13,647 nt of DNA, taken from contig DEAY01000139.1 in the NCBI GenBank assembly GCA_002348345.1, forward strand, positions 1 to 13,647, read 5' to 3'. Of the stretch, positions 8,501 to 13,647 are shown piece by piece. Each line of letters starts with the position of its first letter. The first letter of the stretch is position 1. The translations under genes were made by a program, and so were the position numbers. The DNA comes from Verrucomicrobia bacterium UBA2970. Lineage in GTDB: Bacteria; Verrucomicrobiota; Verrucomicrobiia; Limisphaerales; AAA164-E04. Below the pieces are notes generated by a model. That model ran no database searches. It was not told the DNA's origin and was given only the letters and a program-made list of their open reading frames with translations.

Positions 8501-8625
8501 ATAATCTTCCGACGGAGTTTCGTCGGGTCTTTGAACACTACTATCGCCAACTGGAGGATTTGGAGGCCAGCTTGCCAATGACCGCCGGAGAACGACCTCC
8601 CAGCGGTGGGGATCCATCTCGATGA
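5509..8625 (+). CDS. Large membrane-anchored coiled-coil protein (DUF4175-like)
   Basis: This 1,038-residue protein has three hydrophobic helices (about 28-45, 57-80 and 153-172). RYRQLGDRLLGIVELAN (97-113), between helices 2 and 3, is a segment I associate with large DUF4175-like proteins of PVC bacteria. Residues about 190-500 are beta-rich and probably Ig-like domains in the periplasm, including VTRDDFGVNEFGLNWE. From about 505 to 795 there is a long Gln/Met/Glu-rich coiled coil, then nine consecutive glycines (798-806), another helical region, a Met-rich stretch (935-954), a Gly/Ser/Gln-rich low-complexity linker, and a closing amphipathic helix FRRVFEHYYRQLE. No catalytic motif is visible, so a structural or scaffolding envelope role is inferred. 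The ATG has a G-rich run 11 bases upstream. The stop overlaps the next start (ATGA), implying translational coupling. The DUF4175 assignment is from memory of family layout and is not certain. Confidence 0.85.
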   Translation: MKIKLPSELEVRFTRLRWRLLRVQSWETGLAIFVSLSLSYLGVFAADRFTDTLAPVRFGILVAGLALAGLAALRWVFRWILAPPRIKFLAVLVQRRYRQLGDRLLGIVELANERARPAHFSEELYEAAIAQVSKDALGYDFAGAVATRMARRLSMVSMALGLVFLGLAFLVPGAARNAFARWITPHREVPRYTLVRIADLEAEGVVVHGEPFQVKAKVDYLSFWRPRTVVAQFGNEPALEASVDNGLLKVSVPSQHEPRTLAVSIGDVGSELAIKPVFRPKLVEIGATANLPQYLGHPDQELKIAGGVLEVLEGSEVTLWGEMSRNLSRCSLTLEDQPRQALKVEEGKFISAPLNLTNRYEASLFWEDELGLSNVDPWSFTIRHAADQSPMIDLPELGYDTAILDTEVLAIRVVTRDDFGVNEFGLNWETSDGPQPSQELLRDEFYDGAIGKTDTEVDVTFYFSPSLYKVPAGATVEFRGFVTDYFPDREAVESASYRVHIVSSAEHAELIRSRLEALLTNLEEISRLQEKLTAATETLRADEDLDPAAMEARLQDSLDDQAMNAAQLSQLAQQGLETLREAMRNAQFSDEMMQEWTETMANMQSLAQQKMAEASKSLNAAKKSPASRSQNLAQAQQTQEEIQQALEAMQSDVNTDLDSMEAMTLAQRLRSIGTGQTEVEDALMRQASETIGLFPDELAPRFQAANERLSEAQTGASSESKTIQEEISRFYERTEREAYGEVSQGMKESEVVFKLLEVRDLINDNVSMQATEQLASWAAQFDQWAQQLEPPPSDDPSGGGGGGGGGEDELDLTKHLMALLRLRESELTLRVQTRLINAKRDETQFDVEQIGELTGSQMSIQERLAEVLLENPLPDLDQILDEAHVQMGGVVDLLSQNQTGDDTIETETGAINTITDAINILNEQAQKRSSSASAMAQQMAMMMQMAAMAKGQSMSPNPSGSGSQAGGETDQAAEGQDGETQGAAEEARRISRGAGMNDNLPTEFRRVFEHYYRQLEDLEASLPMTAGERPPSGGDPSR

Positions 8626-9608
8626 CACGACTGGGACCGCTCCTCTGGATGGCTTTGATTCTGACCGGTAACGGTCAGGCCCAGGAGCTGTTTTCCGAAT
8701 CCGTCGATCTGGCGGCGACCGAAGTCGATCGCATCTATGTCAAGGGACTGGCTTACCTTAATCGAAACCAGATGGAGGACGGCACCTGGCCCGATCGACC
8801 CTACGGGGCCGAACCCGCCGTCGTCGGATTGTCGGTCGTCGCGATGTTGGCCCACGGAGACGATCCCAACAACGGACCTTTCAGCTTGGCCATCAACCGA
8901 GGCCTGAACTTCATCCTCGACAACCAGAATGCCAAGACCGGCTACATCGGGCGGACGATGTACAACCACGGATTCGCCACCTTGGCATTGGCGGAAGCCT
9001 ACGGGGCGGTTGAAGATGATCGCCTAGGCGCGGCGCTGACCAAGGCGATTAAACTGATTACCGATTCCCAGAGTCGAAACCCGTTGGGGGCATGGCGGTA
9101 TTCCCCAGAGAGCAAGGACGCCGACACGACGGTCAGCGGGGCTCAAATGGTTGCCCTCTTCGCGGCCCGGAATGCCGGCCTGGGTGTGCCTGAGGAGGCG
9201 ATTCAGAAAGGATTGAAGTTTTTTGAGCGCTGTCAGACGGGCGAGGGTGGTTATGGCTATACTTCGGCGGCTGGCGCTAACGGGCCCAGGACGGCCATTG
9301 GGACCTTGGTGCTCGCCTTGGCCAAAGAGAAGGATACCGATTCGTTTCGCAACGCCTTTACCTATCTGCAGCGGGCGCCGCGGAGCAACAGTTACTACCA
9401 GTATTTTCTCTACTATGCCTCACAGGCTTTTTTTCATGCCGGTCCAAAATACTGGAACGAGTGGAACAAGAACAACATCATCGAATTAGGGAAGTCTCAG
9501 AATGGAGATGGGAGTTGGGATGGTCAATTCGGGGCTACGTTTTGTACAGCCTCCAGTCTTCTTTCATTGGCCTTGAACTATCGCTTCCTTCCAATCTATG
9601 AGCGATAG
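8622..9608 (+). CDS. Secreted prenyltransferase/squalene-oxidase-repeat (alpha/alpha-barrel) protein
   Basis: The 328-residue product begins with a signal peptide (hydrophobic LGPLLWMALILTG, likely cleavage after AQA near residue 20-21). The rest is made of repeated helix pairs with QW-like motifs: NQMEDGTWP (49-57), DNQNAKTGYIG (100-110), DSQSRNPLGAWRY (148-160), CQTGEGGYGY (204-213) and SQNGDGSWDGQFG (292-304). This is the fold of terpenoid cyclases and protein prenyltransferases. The segment DADTTVSGAQMVALFAARNAGLGVP sits where cyclases carry their acidic DxDD motif, but the catalytic pattern is incomplete, and an exported protein of this size is unlikely to be a true cyclase. A binding role is more likely. 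Similar proteins commonly accompany large coiled-coil membrane proteins in PVC genomes. Its ATG overlaps the previous stop. Confidence 0.85.
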   Translation: MTRLGPLLWMALILTGNGQAQELFSESVDLAATEVDRIYVKGLAYLNRNQMEDGTWPDRPYGAEPAVVGLSVVAMLAHGDDPNNGPFSLAINRGLNFILDNQNAKTGYIGRTMYNHGFATLALAEAYGAVEDDRLGAALTKAIKLITDSQSRNPLGAWRYSPESKDADTTVSGAQMVALFAARNAGLGVPEEAIQKGLKFFERCQTGEGGYGYTSAAGANGPRTAIGTLVLALAKEKDTDSFRNAFTYLQRAPRSNSYYQYFLYYASQAFFHAGPKYWNEWNKNNIIELGKSQNGDGSWDGQFGATFCTASSLLSLALNYRFLPIYER

Positions 9609-9624
9609 GCGAGCGATGGGAACC

Positions 9625-9630
9625 GGAGGG
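9625..9630 (+). promoter_or_regulatory. Shine-Dalgarno GGAGGG that decides the 9640 start
   Basis: GGAGGG lies nine bases before the ATG at 9640. The alternative in-frame ATGs at 9598 and 9616 would add 14 or 8 polar residues ahead of the signal peptide and lack such a site. The 9598 ATG would also overlap the preceding gene by 11 bp. Confidence 0.6.
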
Positions 9631-9639
9631 TTTCAACTC

Positions 9640-11022
9640 ATGATTCGGTCGACGTTAATGGCTGCGTTTGTGGTTCATTGTCTGTTGGTTCGGCCAGGCC
9701 TGGTCGCGGCGGATCATACCCATTTTGTCAAGTTGTTCGATGGGTCGGCGTTGCATGGCCAAATGGCCTCTCTGGATCCTCGCAATGGCCTTGTCTGGGA
9801 GCATCGAAACGCGATGGAACCGCTTCGGTTTCCTTTTCCCGCGCTGGGATCGATCCGGTTCAACCCGACACAGCGTTGGAGAGGGGATCGGCAATCTCAG
9901 TGCCGGTTTCGGTTTACCAACGGCGACGAGATATACGGCCAGATCAAGGCGATGAATGAAACCTCCATTCACATGGAGACCTGGTTTGGCGGGGACTTGC
10001 ACGCGGAGCGAGAGAAGGTACAGAGTATCGCCTTTCTTCAGAATGGTTACCGGGTGCTCTATGAAGGACCCAATGCAATGAACGAATGGGTCAGGGGCAA
10101 GAATCCCAACGGTTGGCAATATCAAGACGGAGTCTTGAGTGTCAGTGACCGGGGCGTGATCGGTCGGGACATGGGGATTGAAGACTCGGCGAGCCTCGCC
10201 TTCGATCTCAGTTGGGAGGGGACCTTTCAACTGACGGTGACCATGCATGCCGAAACGCTGGATCGCTACGATTACAGCAAAGGAGCCTATGTCTTCTTCC
10301 TGAGTCCGCAGTTCGTGTCCTTTCAACGAATTCAACCAGGAGCGGGGGTCATGACCCTGGGGCAGGTCCGATTGACCAATCTTGTCAGCCGGACGAAGGC
10401 GCGATTCGATCTGCGGACTCATCGAGAAAAGGCGGCCTTTGCCCTTCTGGCAGACGATGAACTGATTGGGACCTGGAGGGATTCCAGGGGATTTGTTGCC
10501 AAGGGAAACGGGGTTTCATTTTCTTCCCAGGTGAGTCGGTCGACCTTTTCTCTGAGCGAGATTCTGGTGACCGAATGGGACGGCATGTTTGAATCCGACT
10601 TCGAGGTCGACGCGGAGCAGGAATCCGACGGGCTACTCTTGATCAATCGCGATCAACCTCTCGGCAAGGTGCGGGACATACAGGAGGGGAAGTTAAATTT
10701 CAATTTACGCAATCAAGTCGATGTGAAAATTCCTTTGGACCGAATCAAACAGATCCAGCTTCATCAGGCCGAATCGCAGGACGAGCGGTTTGACGAGGAT
10801 GAAATCCGGGTGATGATTTCGGGCGGCGGGAGTCTCTCCTTCGTCCTGTCCCAGTGGACGGATTCCGTGGTCGAAGGCATGAGTCGAACCTTTGGGCCCG
10901 TTCGCTTTGATGCGGAGTCCATTCGCCAGGTGGAATTGAATCTGGAAAAGCATCGACTGGAGCATTTGGCGGCCCAGGAGGATCCCGAGGATGTTTGGGA
11001 TTTTGAGACGGAAGGACCATGA
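9640..11022 (+). CDS. Secreted protein of unknown function, jelly-roll-like core with flanking beta modules (paralog 1)
   Basis: Translation from 9640 gives 460 residues starting with a signal peptide (MIRSTLMAAFVVHCLLVRPG, cleavage probably near AA|DH, residue 24-25). Four short segments follow one pattern: a strand, a turn with a polar or GD-type loop, Gly, another strand, and a closing hydrophobic strand. They are residues about 28-74, 88-133, 331-374 and 388-434. Between the second and third lies a roughly 170-residue region (148-317) that resembles LamG/DUF1080-like concanavalin folds, with FDLSWEGTFQLTVTM, then RFDLRTHREKAAFALLADDELIGTW, then FSLSEILVTEWDG. No catalytic residues are recognisable. 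The next gene is a clear paralog: both contain NGDE, then NE, then ETW(F/Y)GG. The shared export signal and gene packing suggest an envelope or extracellular role alongside the preceding two genes. I do not recognise a named family. Confidence 0.82.
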   Translation: MIRSTLMAAFVVHCLLVRPGLVAADHTHFVKLFDGSALHGQMASLDPRNGLVWEHRNAMEPLRFPFPALGSIRFNPTQRWRGDRQSQCRFRFTNGDEIYGQIKAMNETSIHMETWFGGDLHAEREKVQSIAFLQNGYRVLYEGPNAMNEWVRGKNPNGWQYQDGVLSVSDRGVIGRDMGIEDSASLAFDLSWEGTFQLTVTMHAETLDRYDYSKGAYVFFLSPQFVSFQRIQPGAGVMTLGQVRLTNLVSRTKARFDLRTHREKAAFALLADDELIGTWRDSRGFVAKGNGVSFSSQVSRSTFSLSEILVTEWDGMFESDFEVDAEQESDGLLLINRDQPLGKVRDIQEGKLNFNLRNQVDVKIPLDRIKQIQLHQAESQDERFDEDEIRVMISGGGSLSFVLSQWTDSVVEGMSRTFGPVRFDAESIRQVELNLEKHRLEHLAAQEDPEDVWDFETEGP

Positions 11023-12446
11023 CCTTGATCCCGATTCAATGTCCCCAGTGGCAAACCGTTGGCCCGGTGGGGCGCGCTCTTTGGATGGGCGTGCTGACGC
11101 TTTTGTTGGCAGGGCCGCTTTCGATTCGGGGAGCCGAGGGGATGGGGGACGGAGGCGTTGCGGCCCCCAAGGGGGATCTTCTTCAGTTGAGGAATGGCGA
11201 TCAACTTGCCGGGGAGTTGGTGGGGATGTCTTCCGAACAGGGGGTCCGTTGGCGGCACTTCATTGAGTCTCCGCTCGCCGCCTTTCATTTTGACGCCGTA
11301 GCCGAGATCGCTTTGGCCGCGACCACTCGCGACGAGGCCCCGGAATGGCGGCGGAGCCTGATTCGGCTTTCGAATGGGGATGAATTGGTGGGGCGCCTAG
11401 TCGAATGGAATGAACTCGAAGTGGTTTATGAAACCTGGTACGGCGGCCGGCTTCGGTTTCCCCGGGAACGTTGGCAGTGGATCGTCTTTGAGGATGAGCC
11501 TGAGGAGCCGCTTTTTTCCGGTCCGGAAGGTGTCGAAGGCTGGACGATGGGGGATGTTTCCATGGCCCGCGTACAGAGTGGGAATTGGGTTTATCATGAG
11601 GAAGCGTTTTATGCCACCAAGGCCGCATCGATTGCTCGGGACTTGGATTTGCCCGACCGCTCTCAAATTCAATTCGACCTCAATTGGAAAGGGACGTTAA
11701 ATCTCGCATTTGCCTTGTACACCGACTATCTGCATCCGGTGAGTCTGGCGAACAAGGATACCGAACCCGATTTCGGAGGCTTCTACAGCCTGCAATTGAA
11801 TAGTTACTTTGCCAATGTCCTGATGGTCAAACAGAAGGTGCCCCTCCAATACCTGGGCCAAGTGCAAACCCCCGCCTTTGCGAAGAAACGGAAGGCCCAC
11901 ATTGATATCCGAGTGGATAAAAAGAAGGATGCCGTGGCCTTGATCGTTGATGGCGAATTGGTGAAGCAGTGGGTCGACAAGACAGGGTTTGCGGGGGAAG
12001 GTTCAGGCATCCGGATGGTGCATCAGGGCCAAGGGGCGATTCGGTTTTCAAACTTTCGCGTTCTTCCGTGGAACGGGCAGTTCGAAGAAGCGCCGTCCGT
12101 GCGGGGCAGTGCCAAGATGGACTTGGTGACCTTGCGAACCGGCGAAAAAATAATGGGCCAGGTGGGGGGGATCGAAGGCGAATCGATCCGTCTCAATCGG
12201 GGTGATGAGGAGGAGACCATGCCGCTTCGGGCGGTGAAGAAGATTGAGTTTTCTGGGGTCCCGGACCTCAAAGAGAGTGAAGCCAGTGCACCGACCCAAG
12301 TCGGGGGTGAATTTGCACGAGAAGGGAAGATCACCCTGGATTCCGCCAGGGTTGAGGAGGGCCGGATCAAAGGGTTGAGCTCCAACTTCGGCATGATGGA
12401 CCTGGACATGCGGGCCTTTCGTCGATTGACGATTGGAAAGAACTGA
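11019..12446 (+). CDS. Secreted protein of unknown function, jelly-roll-like core with flanking beta modules (paralog 2)
   Basis: This 475-residue paralog starts at an ATG overlapping the previous stop (ATGA). Its hydrophobic export signal is residues about 20-38 (MGVLTLLLAGPLSIRGA). The ATG at 11085 (residue 23) is an alternative start giving a more compact signal peptide. The layout repeats that of paralog 1: beta modules at about 54-99 (LLQLRNGDQLAGELVG), 114-157 (LIRLSNGDELVGRLVEW), 366-411 (LVTLRTGEKIMGQVGG) and, less clearly, 430-472. These flank a jelly-roll-like core (170-355) with QIQFDLNWKGTLNLAFALY, HIDIRVDKKKDAVALIVDGELV and IRFSNFRVLPWNGQFE. The core matches paralog 1 at FDL.W.GT, DGEL/DDEL, and the final W.G.FE. 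Function is unknown; carbohydrate or protein binding at the cell surface is a guess from fold type. Confidence 0.82.
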   Translation: MTLIPIQCPQWQTVGPVGRALWMGVLTLLLAGPLSIRGAEGMGDGGVAAPKGDLLQLRNGDQLAGELVGMSSEQGVRWRHFIESPLAAFHFDAVAEIALAATTRDEAPEWRRSLIRLSNGDELVGRLVEWNELEVVYETWYGGRLRFPRERWQWIVFEDEPEEPLFSGPEGVEGWTMGDVSMARVQSGNWVYHEEAFYATKAASIARDLDLPDRSQIQFDLNWKGTLNLAFALYTDYLHPVSLANKDTEPDFGGFYSLQLNSYFANVLMVKQKVPLQYLGQVQTPAFAKKRKAHIDIRVDKKKDAVALIVDGELVKQWVDKTGFAGEGSGIRMVHQGQGAIRFSNFRVLPWNGQFEEAPSVRGSAKMDLVTLRTGEKIMGQVGGIEGESIRLNRGDEEETMPLRAVKKIEFSGVPDLKESEASAPTQVGGEFAREGKITLDSARVEEGRIKGLSSNFGMMDLDMRAFRRLTIGKN

Positions 12447-12535
12447 GGACGACCGGCGGGTTTGAGGGTTGTCTGGCCTGCTCCGCCCTCCTGCCGACAA
12501 GTGAAAGCGTGGAAAAGCCCCCAAGGGATCAAACC
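12447..12535 (+). other. 89-bp gap before the enolase-superfamily gene
   Basis: A weak stem (GAGGG at 12464-12468, CCCTC at 12486-12490) has no T-run, so I do not call a terminator. AAGGGA at 12523-12528, seven bases before the ATG, is a reasonable Shine-Dalgarno. Whether the next gene belongs to the upstream transcript is undecided. Confidence 0.45.
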
Positions 12536-13647
12536 ATGAAAATTACCAAGATCGATTGCCACACCTTGTTGGTGAAGGATGTCAATCCGGATGCCTGCTC
12601 CTCGGCCCAGGACAATCTCGTGGTCGAAGTTCACACCGACGAGGGAATTGTCGGGATCGGCGAAACGGATGTTCACCCGTTCATCGCGCAAGCCTGTATC
12701 CAATCGCCCGGGACTCACTGCATGGGCTTCGGGTTGGAGGAAATGTTGATTGGAGAGAACCCCATGGAAACGGAAGCCATCTGGCGGAAGCTTTACAGCG
12801 GTTCGAAAATGAATGGCCGGCGGGGTGCCTTGATTTGTGCCATGGGTGCCATTGACATGGCCTTGTGGGATATCAAGGGGAAAGCCTGCAACGTGCCGAT
12901 CTACCAGCTCCTGGGTGGGGCCACGAAAGAGTCGGTCACCCCCTATGCCTCGCTCTTGCCCGACGGCCGAACGGTTGAAGAGTATCAATCGGTTCTGGTG
13001 GAGCGGACACGGGCTGCCCAGGAGGCGGGGTTCAAGGCGGCCAAACTGGAGGTGTGCGTCAACGGGCCTTACAGTCAGAACCGTTTGGACGCGTCAGATG
13101 ATGCGGTTGTTCAAATCGTTGCCGCCTGTCGGGAGGCTGTCGGAGAATCGATGACCTTGATGGTGGATGTCGCCTATGCATGGGCGGATACCAAACGTGC
13201 ATTGTCGGTGTTGAAACGGCTTGAACCCTATGACCTCTTCTTCTTGGAGACTCCCCTCGATATCGATGATCTGGAAGGGCACGCTTTCTTGGCGGACCAC
13301 TCACCCATCCGGATCGCCGCGGGGGAATGGCAGAATACCCATTTTGAATTCGTCGACTTGGCGGATCGAGCCAAGCTCGATGTCCTGCAACCCGATATTG
13401 GCCGAGTGGGAGGCTTCACGGCTGCCCAGAAGGTCTGTCAGATCGCAGCGGAAAGGGGGCGTCTGGTGGTGCCCCATTGCTGGAAGTCGGGGATCGGAAT
13501 CGCCGCCAGTGCCCACCTGGCGTTCGCCACGGCTCATTGTCCCTATATTGAGTTTCTCCCTCCCCAGCTTTGTGAATCACAACTTCGCCGTGAGCTCCTG
13601 GATGTGGAGCTTCAAGTGGTCGATGGGGTCATGCCGGCACCGACCCG
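12536..13647 (+). CDS. Enolase-superfamily enzyme, mandelate racemase subgroup (3'-partial)
   Basis: The ATG at 12536 opens a frame that runs off the window end after 370 residues; the family is usually 370-400, so little is missing. The N-terminal capping domain is followed by the modified TIM barrel (about 130 onward). Metal ligands are D211 (VDVAYAW), E238 (FLETP) and E264 (AAGEW); the catalytic dyad is D287 (QPDIGRVGG) and H314 (VPHCW). The spacings 27-26-23-27 nearly equal those of mandelate racemase (D195, E221, E247, D270, H297: 26-26-23-27). K170 matches Lys164, but the second Lys of the KxK motif is E172 here. E339 may stand in for Glu317. Such enzymes racemise, dehydrate or cycloisomerise acid sugars and similar carboxylates in the cytoplasm; the sequence looks closest to galactarolactone cycloisomerase-like members, but the substrate cannot be assigned. 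No sugar-pathway partner is in the window. Confidence 0.88.
   Translation, partial: MKITKIDCHTLLVKDVNPDACSSAQDNLVVEVHTDEGIVGIGETDVHPFIAQACIQSPGTHCMGFGLEEMLIGENPMETEAIWRKLYSGSKMNGRRGALICAMGAIDMALWDIKGKACNVPIYQLLGGATKESVTPYASLLPDGRTVEEYQSVLVERTRAAQEAGFKAAKLEVCVNGPYSQNRLDASDDAVVQIVAACREAVGESMTLMVDVAYAWADTKRALSVLKRLEPYDLFFLETPLDIDDLEGHAFLADHSPIRIAAGEWQNTHFEFVDLADRAKLDVLQPDIGRVGGFTAAQKVCQIAAERGRLVVPHCWKSGIGIAASAHLAFATAHCPYIEFLPPQLCESQLRRELLDVELQVVDGVMPAPT

Noticed and set aside
12464..12490. Possible terminator after paralog 2
   Set aside because: The stem is only five pairs with a 17-base loop and no following T-run.
12501..12539. GTG-started 12-codon ORF ending in ATGA at the enolase-family start
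   Set aside because: The enolase-family gene has its own Shine-Dalgarno at 12523-12528, so no coupling ORF is needed; likely chance.
12023..12988. A 321-codon minus-strand frame spanning the end of paralog 2, the gap and the enolase-family start
   Set aside because: It opposes two well-supported genes, and no domain is visible in the translation.

Overview
This 13.6-kb window looks like chromosomal DNA of a GC-rich PVC-group bacterium, most likely a member of the Verrucomicrobiota. That placement is inferred from gene content, not from any marker gene: a large FG-GAP/ASPIC-UnbV protein, a three-helix membrane protein with a very long Gln/Met-rich coiled coil, a secreted squalene-cyclase-like alpha/alpha-barrel protein, and an O-antigen-ligase-type membrane protein with a TPR tail. 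I see no tRNA, rRNA, CRISPR array, insertion sequence, phage gene or other sign of a mobile element.

Layout. (1) Positions 1-1830, plus strand: the C-terminal part of a surface beta-propeller protein that begins upstream of the window. (2) Positions 1827-3722 and 3763-5133, minus strand: an aconitase-superfamily large subunit (leuC-like) is transcribed first, and 40 bp later comes an O-antigen ligase/polymerase-like protein with TPRs. The ligase gene and the propeller gene converge and share one CTAG for both stop codons. (3) Positions 5134-5508: a 375-bp divergent intergenic region with one weak promoter candidate, a short hairpin and an imperfect palindrome. (4) Positions 5509-12446, plus strand: four tightly packed genes, two of whose three junctions are ATGA overlaps. 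They encode a large membrane coiled-coil protein, a secreted alpha/alpha-barrel protein and two tandem paralogous secreted proteins. (5) Positions 12536 to the window end, plus strand: an enolase-superfamily (mandelate racemase subgroup) enzyme, cut by the window edge.

The part most likely to be undescribed is the four-gene block at 5509-12446. Every product is predicted to be membrane-anchored or exported. The last two share an architecture I cannot name: two small beta modules, a jelly-roll-like core, then two more small beta modules. The first two resemble proteins that in PVC genomes usually sit with MoxR ATPase, DUF58 and von Willebrand (Bat-like) genes, but none of those partners lies upstream here. 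The block may therefore be a detached or remodelled cell-envelope module. Whether it works as one unit is inference from gene packing and predicted location.

The enolase-superfamily gene suggests acid-sugar catabolism. The leuC-like gene suggests leucine biosynthesis or a related 2-hydroxyacid isomerisation, but no small subunit is encoded in the window.
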